A stretch of DNA of 64,000 bases from Arbacia lixula (GCA_963669155.1 OZ022581.1:8399803-8463802); one strand, 5' to 3'. Positions 36,240 through 47,996 are shown, counted from the first letter of the stretch. A program made the numbers and translations. Notes: a model not told the origin generated them from the sequence alone.

Positions 36240-37255
36240 ACAGTTTGAAAATATATCACAGTTTCTCTCAACCTTTCATTAATTATTTATTTGGTATAGT
36301 ACATGGCATACGTTCTGCAAACCGTATAAGTATAAAGCGTGCCACACTAACATACAAGATAAAGCTTTTTCTTCAATTAACAGTAACAAGTTTGCTATAG
36401 GGATATTTATGGACCTTTCTTAGGCTTTTGATATCGTTGATCATGAAATATTATTATGAAAATTACAATGTTATGGTTATGGTATCAATTTTCTTCGTGT
36501 ACTAGTAAATATTAATATGCATTGGCATACACATATGGACTATATAATAGGTACAATTTCTAAATGCATTTGCATACCTTGTAGACTTAAATAAGTAATT
36601 CATTCGTCCGCCTTGATACTATTATATAACGCGTTCATGATGTCACATTTGACTTATTGTATTATTGTAAAGGGTAATAGTATTCACACTAGATTGGATA
36701 AATTGTTTGAATTGCAAAAGAAAGCTCTCCGGATATGCTTAGGTTGCCATATACTGCTCACCCTGCTCCATTATCTATGAAACTGAATACACTTGACCTA
36801 TATTCTTATTCCATTGCTCTACTAGGATTCTATTATTTTCACAATATGCTTCCACAAAAACATTTCAAGAATGTTTTTTTTTTAACAATGATATCCATAG
36901 TTATAATATTTGTGGGCGTAACTCATTCCATTTTTGGGGAGTAATAAGAAACATTTTCTTGAAATCGGTAAGAAACAGGCATATTCAACATACATGTACT
37001 CCTTAAGTTATTATTATACTTAATCTTATGTTTGTATTGAAGTTTTGTTTTATTTCCTATATACATGTATTTGTTAAGCGCTTTGATATATATTCAGTCT
37101 GGTATGTATTCAGTAGGGTAACAATGTTCGGAGAACTACGCGTCCGCAAGGCTATTTGGCATTGTTTATTGTTTCCTATTGTCATTTTGCCTTACATGTA
37201 CATTGTTTTTATTTGAAATGAAAATGAATAAATGAAATGAAATGAAGTAATTACA
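36240..37255 (+). pseudogene. Decayed LINE reverse transcriptase with (AAATG)n tail
   Basis: Plus-strand translation near 36395 gives IFMDLS-stop-AFDIVDHEILL, a reverse-transcriptase motif with a stop. Near 36640 it gives MSHLTYCIIVKG and LDKLFELQKKALRIC, and 36775 onward gives LNTLDLYSYSIALLGFYYFHNMLP, the usual LINE C-terminal thumb region. Several frame changes separate the pieces. It ends in AAATGAAATG repeats at 37216-37248, the 3' tail typical of such LINEs. It lies antisense in an intron of the death-domain gene. Confidence 0.75.
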
Positions 37256-37741
37256 TACCCTTCTGAAAAAACAGCTTTAATTAATGATCGAGGGCTCCCG
37301 TGCATAAATGAAATCAAATCAAATCAAATTAATGCACCTCATTGATGTCATTACAGGGATATTTGTGGTGATGGTTATGGGACCAGTAACTAGGGCGCAA
37401 CCTTTTTGGCATCATTGTAATTCCTGGTCTCGTTTAATTTTTGCGACTTATCGTTGTCAAATGATGTACATGTATAACTTTTGTCACTGTATCCCATCAT
37501 TACGGTTCGCGTAATTATGAGCACTACTGCTTGTGTACTATAATGGAGAGTTTCAATTCAACCGATACAGTGTAAACAAAAAGGATCAAGATATTAAAAA
37601 GGTCTCTTTGATATGATAAAGTTGCCATTGGCCTTAAAACATTATAAATGTGGATAAAGTTAGATTTTCTTGGCACTTCTGAGATCAGAAACTCTTGAAA
37701 CGTTATTTGTACTATGTAACAGTGATCTTCGGAAAGCTCAC

Positions 37742-37983
37742 CTCCTCCAAACCATTTGTTTGTGCTTTATCGTACAGGCGAAGTCGAAGGTACTGAGTCT
37801 CTCCGACTGCACACACTTTGCTGAATGGCAAACAGGTAATGATCTTGGAGCTTCCAAAAAAAGACCAAAACGAGGCCCAAATACCACTGAAGTGATCGAT
37901 GTGGATTTCAAGCTCATTTCTTGTCACTTTGCAGAACGGTACGCTCTCAGCGGCTGTTGAAAGTGGTATTCTTGTGATCTCTT
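37742..37983 (-). CDS. End of ZU5 with HFS motif, start of UPA
   Basis: It encodes EITRIPLSTAAESVPFCKVT, then ELEIHIDHFSGIWASFW, SKIITCLPFSKVCAVGETQ and YLRLRLYDKAQTNGLEE. The last ZU5 strands end in DHFSG. In PIDD and UNC5CL a His-Phe-Ser at this place is cut between Phe and Ser by self-processing; H, F and S are encoded at 37886-37894. The exon then enters a UPA-like beta domain. Acceptor 'cctgaatgcag', donor 'gtgagc'. Phase 1 in, phase 0 out (242 nt). Confidence 0.8.
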
Positions 37984-38677
37984 CTGCATTCAGGAAAAAA
38001 TATCATGAAAAGGTCTATTCTATTTTAAGATGTATACAACACAGAGTAAATTCTATATTAGACAAATCATATCATTTTAGACAATATAAGGCTCAAAAAC
38101 TTAACAATCATTTCGTTACACTTTTCATGAATCTAAAACATTGTGGATATTACATCAGCACACATGAGGTGTAATCTGCTGGATCATATAAATGCAATGA
38201 ATGTACAATTTAATTGTTTTCTTTCCGACATCAGGTTTGTTATCATTTTTTTCGAACTGCCATTCACTTATTTTCAAGTTTTCTTCCTGGTATGATTCGA
38301 ATGATTTCTTAAAGTAAAAGTAAAATTCGTTCTTCATACCGCATGGAAAGGTATTTCGACCCACACTTCACAACGCAGCGTATATTTGCAGTCATACCTT
38401 TCTCGGTGGTCTAGTGTATTAGTTTATGAGACAGGAAATGTGTATGACTACAAACTTGCACTGCGCGGGGCATTGTGCAATGTATTTTCCTTTTATGCGT
38501 ACTGGAAAATATCTATTACATGTCATATTTTCAATAAAACATAATGACATGTCAACAAATTATGACCTTTTTATACATTTGACTTGATGCTTGTATAATT
38601 TTGATTACCCTTTTCATTTGATGCAGACGATAATCTTTTCTGTGATCAGTAAAATGTAACAAGGCAAAGCGACTTAC
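37984..38677. other. Intron, no exon supported
   Basis: AT-rich sequence without recognised repeats or coding potential consistent with the neighbouring phases. Confidence 0.4.
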
Positions 38678-39019
38678 CCTCAGTTTGATTGTCTTGGATT
38701 TCGCTGTAGTGTAATACGGCTTGCACATTGGACAGCTTTCTGAAGACAGCAGCGTGAGGAAGTATAACAAGTGCAGGCTTCTTGAATGTTTGGCCAGCTG
38801 GATTGCATTGCACCCCAAAGGTTGTTACTATCTCCCCATCTCTAATGTCGAGCTTACTGGTGTCAGTCAAGAGTTTGATGCTGACGTCCACCCGAGACTC
38901 GACGGCGTTTGGGGGAATAATGACCTTTACTCCGTATCTATCCAGCTGTAACTCCCCTCCTTCTTCAGCGATGGTTTTGGTCACCTCAGCATGTATAGTA
39001 TCATTCAACAGATTACATA
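38678..39019 (-). CDS. ZU5 domain exon
   Basis: It encodes EVTKTIAEEGGELQLDRYGV, VIIPPNAVESRVDVSIKLL, then GEIVTTFGVQCNPAGQTFKK and PALVILPHAAVF. GG.L.....GV.V.IPP.A.......I.L and FKKPALVILPH are the hallmark ZU5 pattern (ZO-1/UNC5/ankyrin). The donor 'gtaagt' is strong. The acceptor 'ttcaaag' at 39020 is pyrimidine-poor but is the only one that keeps phase 1 with the upstream exon, so the exact start is less certain than the domain. Confidence 0.85.
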
Positions 39020-39519
39020 CTTTGAATTTTAAAGTTTAAGGGAGATTGAGAGGGAGAGAAGGAAAATAAAACAATTATTGTGAAAAGTTTTCATGTTTTT
39101 GTTTAGTGAAACGCTTGCCAATATAACTCGAATATAATGTTATGAACATTTTAAAACTGAGTACCTTCTATTAGTCTGAGAATCTTATATTTGTCAAGAG
39201 CTATTTAGAATATTCCATTTTGCAAAATCAATTATTTTAATATCCTGTGTAAGCTCACAGTATAGTATATTATTATGCCATATTGGGTTGTGCTAACTGT
39301 CTACTGTATTAGCAGAAAAATTGTACCCCAATATCACATCAGTGATATTAATAATTACATTGCTATTAACGTAGCGCATAGTGTTTAAATGGTATTGGAC
39401 GATATATATTTTTATTTGGAAATCAAGACTCTTTATTGAGTGGGCTACATTGGTTTGGTTTGGTGTCATTTTTGTACGTACAACCATTAAATATTGTTAC
39501 AAATGTGTATAAGTTATAC
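39020..39519. other. Intron, no exon supported
   Basis: AT-rich, nothing recognised. Confidence 0.4.
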
Positions 39520-40300
39520 ATATAGCCATACATGTAGCCACATATAGCCATACATGTAGCCCTTGAATGAGCTGCACTCTGTGTGCTTGTGAAATTCCTC
39601 ACTGGTGAAATAAACATTGTACATGTGTACTGCAGGGAAGATTCTGGAATGTGAGAAGACTCTGGCAGATGTTATTTACATGAAAGAATGTTACACTTAG
39701 CTGAGACTCATTAGCATAATAAAGGAGTTCAGATGGGCTAGTGACGACTCATATCTAGGTAATCTAGGTCAGGTCAATATTGATTGTCATGTTTACAAGC
39801 ATAGGTACAATGTACAACTTACTAGATGTATTGAGAAATTTCTAGAAGCACAGTTAATAGAACCTTCTAGAATGTACAGATTGTAGTATATATATGAGTT
39901 GTTTGAGATAGGAACTCAGAGTTAACATATCATCCTAGCTCCAGTCATGTACCTGTGACAACCTGCATCAGAGTAACATATCATCTCGTTCCAGTCACCT
40001 GTGGATTTATACGAGGATTTTCTCTACGTGGATAACTACCTGCCTGTTAAATAGTGCTTATGAGACCCTGCCTGTGGAGGTTACACTCTCTGTGGATTGA
40101 TATTTGACCATCTTGGATCATCTATTTGGACGTGACTATCTGGAATACCTGTTCTTCAGCGTACAGCATTGGGATCAACACTGCGATCATAATTTGGGAA
40201 TACTGGATCGGATTATCCACTGGACCATCAGCGAGAGCCGTGGATCCATTGGACTTCAGTATCCTCCAGCACTGTAAGCTAACCTGTATCCACACATTTT
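39520..40300 (+). repeat. LTR-like dispersed repeat, copy 2 (plus orientation)
   Basis: Partner of 29600-30245 in opposite orientation. It contains TGTTAC at about 39691, 'agcataataaaggagttc', a TATATATATGAG stretch near 39888 and an imperfect internal duplication of 'agtaacatatcatc..tccagtcac'. The two copies enclose the ZU5-UPA-DD exons. No coding region. Confidence 0.5.
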
Positions 40301-40675
40301 AAAGTAATTTATATACATGTATTGATGTATTGATGTACTGAAAGTGAAAGTTTGTTTTGGATTTCCACTCTTTGTACCACTGTTCGGTACTATTGCTCGC
40401 GATCGTCACTGTAATAGGCTTTCCGCTGGTTCGCGTTGCAGCATAGGGTTACATAGAAGATTTCGGAGAATTTTGATATTTTGTTTCGGTATTTTTCCAT
40501 CTTGTCATCATACACACAAGCATTTCCTTTTTGACAATGTATTCTCCTGTACACAAGTCTGGGTTATTTTGGATTGCATGTATATGGAAAACAACAACAA
40601 ATGATGTGGATACATGTTAGGCTATAACAGTACAGAAGAAAATCACACAAGTTCCTTGTTATTGTACTGTGATTA
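40301..40675. other. Intron, no exon supported
   Basis: An 86-codon open frame at 40344-40604 shows no recognised domain and no matching splice sites. Confidence 0.35.
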
Positions 40676-41040
40676 TGTGGGTGCGTGTACATGTACGCAT
40701 TGTAGGCGATCTCTTTGTATCACAACACAAAGATCTCCTAGAGTCCTAACCAAGCCAAATTCTTGGCCTTACAGGCTTTTCTATGCACATCCTGTATCGA
40801 ACTTTCTTCTTTTCAAAACTTATTGATTTTGATATCAATAGAAAGGTCATGGTCTTAGTGGGTGCGTGTACATGTACGCATTGTAGGCGACCTCTTTGTA
40901 TTACAACACAAAGAGCTCCTAGAGTCCTAATCAAGCCAAATTCTTGGCCATACAGGCTTTTCTATGCACTTCCTGCATCGAACTTTCTTCTTTTCACAAC
41001 TTATTGATTTTGATATCAATAGAAAGGTCATGGTCTTAGC
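40676..41040. repeat. Two-copy tandem duplication, 181-bp period
   Basis: The block beginning 'gtgggtgcgtgtacatgta' occurs at about 40677 and 40858, and both copies run through 'ctagagtcctaa.caagccaaattcttggcc' to 'atagaaaggtcatggtctta'. The copies differ at only a few positions, so the duplication is recent. The unit contains the palindrome GTACATGTAC and an imperfect inverted repeat 'ctctttgta..acaacacaaag'. Confidence 0.85.
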
Positions 41041-43079
41041 AAAATAACTGTAATATTTTCCCTGCAATTTACAGCAAATGAAGAGTCCAACATATCATTT
41101 ACATTAGCACTACTGAAAACATTGAAATTTTTTTCAAATGTTCTGCACAAGTAAGGCCCTGTGATACAGTAGCTCCTCAACTGCCAGACAAAATACATAT
41201 GAGTGGAAAGCCCATGAAATTCTCTATATTTTATATGTACACTATTTTTCCTCACGACAATCTAATAAAAAGTTATAGCCCTTGGATCTACTACTCCGAC
41301 AAGAGTTCATTGGAATATGCGCACACTCAAATTAATGCAACGCACAGGGGGTTCACAGGTGAACGCAAAAAGAGTAAGAGGGGAAATACCCCATATAATA
41401 AAGAACACATAAACTAAATATTGGTATCATTTTGTGCGATCATTTCTGGCGTGAACTGATCGTAACAATATGATAAAAATTAGTCATTCATTTCATTACT
41501 CAACATCTAACCTCCTTTCAGCACCGACATTACGTTGCCGCTTGTCTTCCATTTACAGGACTGGTGTGAGATGGTTAGATTAGATGGATCTTTAGATAAA
41601 GTCAATCGTTCGTTTCATGAAAGCACGTTGACCCTTGGGGGGGGGGGGGGCTGGTACATAACGCACAGACCGTAAATCATGCTTACACGTACATTGCTTT
41701 TCCTGAGAAAGGGTGATTTATACGCAACATGATGTTAAGAGATTTACTGAAATTTGTGTAATGCTGATCTTCGGTGGATCAACACTGAATGTCCCCTTGA
41801 CCTCCAAAATTTTTGGTAGTGAGGTGGTCCGTTGCTATCTTCGGGTCATATCTATAGTCTTTTGGCATTGTCTTTATGTACATCCTTGTAATTGCATTTG
41901 TAACTCTCCAACCCGGCTAAACTTGTGCCACATAACTCAAAATTACCTCCATGAATTGTCCACATTATTTGTTGTCATCGTCATACACAATTGGATAGAA
42001 AAGTTCATTGGGTCACCGTCACACCACTGAAGAGCAATTGTATGATAACTTTTTAACAATAAAATAGTTTTTTTTAAGATAAAGCAGCAGAAACTCGTAA
42101 TACAATTTGTACTGATGAAAGTTAATTGCTTTCTAGTTCACGACAGGCGAATGAATCGTTTGCGTTTAGCGTTCTCTGGTACGTTAGCCTGAGCGCACAA
42201 TGTCAAAATGCTTACAATAATTTTTTTTAGCACACGTTTAATGTCGCTTTAAGCATTTAGAGAAAAGTTCATATGTGCGCGCCCGTCAACGCATACCTAT
42301 ATGCGTAATGCAAACGCAATGTTATGTTTTTCTTACTGCCATTGTGCTGAGGTCAATCATGTCAATAGGTTTCTGAACTATCACCGCCTTTGTTACATTT
42401 CGGCTGGCAACATTTAAAATTGAATGTTGATTTTATAATCAATGGCGTCCTTTTTCTGCTTCACTTGTAAAAGGTTCTAAAAGCTCTTCTATTGAATTCA
42501 TGAAACTCAGTAATGGTCAGCAGTTTACGATGCAAATGATATGTATGCAATCTTAGAGTCATCTCTTCATATTACATGACCCGACAAGCAAGTCTTATCA
42601 TAGCATTAGGTTTAAACAAAGTAATTTTAATCATAGAAATTAAAGTCGAGATCATTCTATTACTATATGGATATATCGTTGTATCATTTGATATCATACT
42701 CACATTGACGTACACATACACACACCGTCTCTAATCAATTGTTTGTGGAAATGCAGTAAATTGAAAATAGTCTGTATTGACACTATGAATTTGAATGACG
42801 CCTCATTAACTGTGTCTCACATCATCGTTACTAGGAGCATTTCACAAGTTAATCATAGGAGAAAACAAAATCCGATGTCAAACCACTTAGCATGTCTATT
42901 TGCTCACAACTATTGTGTCTCATTGATATTGATATACACCATCATGCAAAAAGATGAAGTGCATGGTAGTAAAGTGTACATCCATTAAGTTAAGGATAAT
43001 TCTATGGAAAGTAAATTGAATAGGCTAAGGATCTACTTTCCCCGCCCTTTAGAAAACTTGAATCTCTATTTGAAGAGTT
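41041..43079. other. Intron, no exon supported
   Basis: Long AT-rich sequence with a G run at 41638-41650. A 105-codon open frame at 41713-42030 is not recognised and lacks coding-like context. Confidence 0.4.
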
Positions 43080-43800
43080 CATTTGCAAAAGGGGTTAGAT
43101 CCATTTGTCATCAATATATGTCTCAATATATAAATTAGAAGTAGCTCTTTAAGATGTACCAAAGAAAGGTTGAAAGTCCCATTACAAAGTGAACAAAAAT
43201 GGCAAAAAAAAAATATCTTAACGATATGAAGACAGGTAGATTCTTAGATACCTCATTTTATGTTCACATGGAAGGGTAGTTTATAATGACAATTTATTTT
43301 CGCATAAGAATATTGCAATAATGGGAGAAAAACGAAAGTAGATTTTCAGAATGGTCTAAAGCGGATCTAACCCCTTTTACAAACAAATTGTGGATCATTT
43401 ACAAATGGGGTTGGATCCATTTTTCATCAAATTTGATTTTTTTTGTCTCAATGTATACATTTGAAGTAGCTCTATGAAGTAATACCATAGAAAGTTGAAA
43501 TTCCCATCACATATTGGACAAAAATGGCAAAGGAATATGACTTCTTTTTTTAAAGGGGTCATATCCATTTCAGTTTGTTTGCAAAAGGGTCTAGATGCAC
43601 AAAGGTAGTTTTTATGAAAAAAATATTTTAAAGATATGAAGACAGGTAGATTTCTTTTATACCCGATTTTATGTTCACATGGTAGCGTAGTTTATCATGA
43701 CAATTTGGTTTCGCATCAGAATGTTGCAAAATGGAGAATAAAACAGTTGATTTGTCTCAGAATGAGCCAAAATCAATCTAACCCCTTTTTCAAAAATAAA
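43080..43800. mobile_element. Two adjacent TIR elements of one family
   Basis: Each begins with 'caaaaggggttagatcc'-like sequence and ends with its complement 'ggatctaacccctttt'. Copy 1 spans about 43083-43388 and copy 2 about 43402-43800 with internal changes. They share 'gatatgaagacaggtagatt', 'ttttatgttcacatgg' and 'gacaattt.gtttcgcat'. Non-autonomous, no protein. Confidence 0.7.
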
Positions 43801-43935
43801 CCCTCTATGCATGCATAGTCAAATTGCACCAAGCACTGTTTTGGCAGTCCTTAAATTTGTACTCGTGCTCAACTGTTCATGTAGCTTTACCGATTCTGAT
43901 CAAGTTATGACGACATTATAAGTTTGAGACCTTAC

Positions 43936-44028
43936 CTGATAGTACGATGTCTCCTTCAAATGTAGTTGTAAGTTGTTTTTCCGATGGCGGGCTAGACGGC
44001 AGGCCGTGGGGTTGGTGCACACTGGAAG
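43936..44028 (-). CDS. Ser/Pro-rich linker exon before ZU5
   Basis: It encodes ASSVHQPHGLPSSPPSEKQ and LTTTFEGDIVLS. Phase 1 at both ends (93 nt). Donor 'gtaagg'; acceptor 'atttaactag'. A second AG seven bases downstream would put the exon out of phase. Low-complexity linker between death domain 2 and ZU5. Confidence 0.7.
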
Positions 44029-44870
44029 CTAGTTAAATAGCAGTACACAAGTCAGGAAACACATAACATTCATTGCAATGCACTGTGATATGCCACACTC
44101 GAGAAATATTTACAGATGGCACAAACCTACTCGGCATATACTTTAAAAGGGGTTTGCTATAGAAAAAAAGGGCTCGTTGGCCAATTGAATCCGTTGACTT
44201 GCATTGACTCTTCAAATCACTGGATATTGATGGTAACGAAGTTGAAATTCATTAGAACTAATCTATACGTTGCATGCACAGAAATGTATTAGATCAGATA
44301 CACGTCGAATTTAAAATGGGTTGGAAATAATTTGACCTGACAAAATGTTCAGTTAGGCGGAAAAAAAACACTTTCATTTTCTTATTAAAGTAAACGTGTT
44401 TTGAAATGTTTATCATACAAACTATATAAATATATGTTCGTTTGCATTGTATAGTAACTTGAAAAATAAAATTTTGAAGTGGCTCTTTAACTTGTTGTTC
44501 TTTGTGGTCCTTTATTTATAAAGACTGTCTCTGCTTTTGATCCTACAATACGTATTCACTTCAAACCAAGTAATGGAGGGCATAATTAGCGTGATGCCCT
44601 CTGGTTTTTCATGTGAAAGAGAGTATACTCATCAATCAAAATCACGCTCAATTCACCAAAGAAAGACACGTCATGACAATACGTTAGTATTTACGAGCGT
44701 TTACTCTCAAGTATTGCAATTCTAAGATATATTATGATCATTAATGATTATCATATTTACAACACTCCACGTTGTAACGATGCAGTTAAAAACAACCCCG
44801 AAGTGAAATGGGACAATTGATCAAACTGTAATTTCTACTTGTTTTGAAGACTTGATTTATTTTTATTTAC
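44029..44870. other. Intron, nothing recognised
   Basis: AT-rich, without supported exons or element ends. Confidence 0.4.
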
Positions 44871-45124
44871 CTGCAGTATCATTAGGCGCATTCACCATCG
44901 AGTCCCAAACACATTTGAGATAGCGGACAGTCTCAGGACCAATCGGTTGTGATGCCTTCCACTCGTTCAACATCTGGATGTTGGCATCTTTCCTGTTACA
45001 GATGGTTCGGTACTCGATGTGCTTGAGTTCTGTCGGGGTAAAGCCCAGTCTGGAGCCAACATCAAAGAACTTACTCGAGGGGATCAGAGTGGCCATCTCT
45101 GTCAAGGTCGAATCTTCAATTACC
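44871..45124 (-). CDS. Death domain 2
   Basis: It encodes STLTEMATLIPSSKFFDVG, SRLGFTPTELKHIEYRTIC, then DANIQMLNEWKASQPIG and VRYLKCVWDSMVNA. This is a complete death-fold pattern with the helix 2-3 'F.VG..LGFT..EL..IEY' motif and the 'QMLNEWK' helix. Acceptor 'aattctctacag', donor 'gtaaat'. Phase 2 in, phase 1 out (254 nt). Confidence 0.83.
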
Positions 45125-45464
45125 CTGTAGAGAATTATATTGATTCCTTATATAATTGTTTATTTCATAAGATAATAATGCTACTCAATTACCGCACAAA
45201 ATTAATAATCATATCAAGCTCGTGGTAATAGAAAGCGATCTTCGCTGAGAAGTCATTCTATTCTGAAAATAACTCATTAAAAACTCTTTGATGCTGTAAA
45301 AAAAATATAGTCCCTAACGTCACTATCAAAATATCCCCAAAATAAGAAGATCAGAGAGTAGCAAGGATATTATAATTCTGCTAAAATCGTATTGTATTAC
45401 TGCACATTATATTATCAACATAACTGGACTATTCTTGTTGCAGTAAGCTATTGGATTAACTTAC

Positions 45465-45483
45465 CAACTGGCTCTCCATTTCC
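45465..45483 (-). CDS. 19-nt microexon between two death domains
   Basis: Nineteen bases between minus-strand 'ctctcttgtag' and 'gtaagt' supply the phase shift needed to join exon 46148-46443 (ends phase 1) to exon 44871-45124 (starts phase 2). With it the frame reads GKWRASW; without it the frame breaks. Inferred from phase and strong splice sites, no transcript evidence. An (AG)n run lies at 45489-45505, just inside the upstream intron. Confidence 0.65.
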
Positions 45484-46147
45484 CTACAAGAGAGAGAGAG
45501 AGAGAACACACAACACAGTATATTAAGTAAAAAAAGACTATGTAGTCCCTAGATCTAGAAACTTTTACTGCTGATATGTTTTCACACATGATCCCGTCGT
45601 AGTTGTGCCTTACAAAATATCATTCAACATTTATATTAACGACTTTTACTGAAGACTTTTACTGAACTTTTGGGAGAAAACTCTTCCCATGTTTTTTTTT
45701 TGTTTACTTGTTCCCGTTTTCCAAACTATAAAATTGCATTATTTAAATTCTTTTCATCAGCGCAGTTTCTATAAACGTTCTGAATTATTTGAAATTATTG
45801 AAGCACCTCATAGAGGAGAGATATCATGGCACACCATAGGTGTGTCGCAACATCGCAGCAGATAGATGGAGACTCGGTTTATGCTCTGTCCTTCACACAC
45901 TCGAAACATGTAGTGGATATTTCTTAACGAGTGTATGCCCAGCGACATTGTGGACTCCAAATTATATTATTAACAAGTAAGACTTGTTTTCATAGGCTCC
46001 ATATTTTGGCGACAGTTTGACATAAATAAACTATACTGTATTAAAATAGAAAAAATAGCTTTTTGGTAGAAAAGATGTTAACACAAACTACTACCTAACA
46101 TTTCAAGAAGTTCACACACGGCACAGGCAGAAGAAATGAAATGTTAC

Positions 46148-46443
46148 CTTTCAAATTTGTTCCACGTGTAAAGTCTAACTGGTCTTGGATCTTTAAGAGT
46201 AGGTCGGCCATCTGCAACTCGTGTCCCTGCTCATGCTGCTTCTTCTTCCATCGCACCAACATGTCGATGGTCGCCTGCTGTCTGTCTCTGAACCTCTTGT
46301 ATTCGATGTTGTCGAGTTGCAGCGAAAACCCAAGAGCTACGCTCAGATCGTAGAACTGGTTTACATCGAGTTTTTCAGCAAGTTCTTTGATGTAGATGTC
46401 CAGGTCCTTCTCGTTGCAGGACGAAATAGCGGGAAACTGTGAA
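46148..46443 (-). CDS. Death domain 1
   Basis: It encodes ISQFPAISSCNEKDLDIYI, KELAEKLDVNQFYDLSVALG, then LQLDNIEYKRFRDRQQ and ATIDMLVRWKKKQHEQG, LLLKIQDQLDF. The pattern parallels death domain 2 closely (D....A..LGF....L..IEY...R....DML..W), so the two probably arose by duplication. Acceptor 'tactgaaacag' at 46444 suits phase 2; another AG seven bases downstream would suit phase 0 only. Donor 'gtaaca'. 296 nt. Confidence 0.83.
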
Positions 46444-46935
46444 CTGTTTCAGTATGATATATAGAGCCACAGTTGGGCAATGAGGTAAATATTAAACGCA
46501 GCTTCCGTTCCGGATTGATACTTACCATACATTTAAAAGTAGTTTTGCGTGGCTCTGGTTGGGAGGCCAGTTCATTGTCATTTTTGTGCCGTTATTTTGA
46601 TTATTTCAAATAACTTAATCAATTAATGAATAAAAAATACTGGTTTCTAAATATTGTCGTGATCCTTCATTGTACGTTTAAAAAAGTAATGATTTGGTAG
46701 CTATCCTTTATAGCGGCGTTGATAAAATGTGTTTTTAATCGATTCTTTAAAAAAAATCAATATGTTTGTTTTTCTTTTACACGTTTCACATTTCCAATTT
46801 ACATTTCAAACGTGTTTTCGTTATTCTCAATGAACATCACTTTTAAATGTTCCACAATTCGAACGCCAAAGAGATTTCTTGAATGTTTTTTACGTACATA
46901 CACAATTACCCAGAACTCAAGGTAATTATGAAGCT

Positions 46936-47439
46936 TTAATGGGATAGTCCACCCCGGAATTTACTTGGTTTCAATCAAAGAAAACATATATAAGTGACGG
47001 TTTCATGAAATTCCGTCAACGGATAAAAAAAATTATGACTTTTTAAAGTTTTGATTTTGTGACGTTACGCGCAAGGTGCTCTCCCATATGTTTTGTATTT
47101 TTTTTTTTTTTTTTGAAACTGTCAATTTTCTCAAAAATATATGCATCATTTTACTTGTGCGTTTGATATATCATTAGAAATAAGTTTTTACACAAAAACC
47201 TCTATGAAAATAAATCATGCCCTCATCAAAAAGAGAAAAAGAGCGATTTATTGAATAGTACAGCACGCAACATATGGGAGAGTACCTCCGTGTGACGTCA
47301 CAAAATTTAAATTTCCAGATCATATTGTTCGTGTCCTTCGACCGATTTTCGTCAAGCATTTTCTAATATGTTTTTTTTTCTATTTTTTTTTCTGTTTTCA
47401 TTTAAAGCAACTTGACTTTAGGGTGAAATATCCCTTTAA
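46936..47439. mobile_element. TTAA-flanked MITE, larger copy
   Basis: Ends 'ttaatgggatagtccacccc' and 'gggtgaaatatccctttaa' bounded by TTAA. It shares interior text with 7826-8102 but is longer, with internal near-palindromes ('tctcccatatgtt' and 'acatatgggagagta'). Confidence 0.75.
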
Positions 47440-47908
47440 TGTTTCTAGATATTTGTTCACATCATTCTTCATACTGCTAAACACCGCTTTTACATCATGA
47501 TGTTTAGATACCGTTACATCGCCCAAAGGTGGTATTGTTTAAACATATTTTGTGGAGACCCAATATTACATTACTGATTATATTATATTCAACGATTCAT
47601 CTTACATGTAATAGCGTTTGAGATGCTTATTTCAATACGAATTAACATACTAAAAACATGCATCGAGATTTAATTGAACCTTTAGATATCAAACGTAACT
47701 ATTTGACTATTAAAAGTGCCACCGGAATTAAGGTGCATTTCCGTAAAGGTAAATGGTTGTAGTATTTGAAATTTGGGGATAAAGGTTATACACTTACATT
47801 TTCCTACCCAACTTGCCTTGAATCAATGCTAACACTAACATCACCAGTACAGATTGTAGAAACATGACAAGAAAATTGACATACGGCTGCTCATTAGTAT
47901 ATACTTAC

Positions 47909-47960
47909 ATTGTGACTGGGGAGGCTCCAACAGCGCATGCGTGTGACGTGTACATTTCAT
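47909..47960 (-). CDS. Short linker exon before death domain 1
   Basis: It encodes EMYTSHACAVGASPVT. Acceptor 'ttggttatag', donor 'gtaagt'. Phase 1 in, phase 2 out (52 nt); the other frames are closed or out of phase. Supported mainly by phase. Confidence 0.6.
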
Positions 47961-47996
47961 CTATAACCAAAAGGGTACAAATATCAGGTTTAGTCA

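Noticed and set aside
41713..42030. 105-codon open frame as an exon
   Set aside because: No recognised domain, wrong strand for the surrounding gene, and no GC or codon bias above the intron background.
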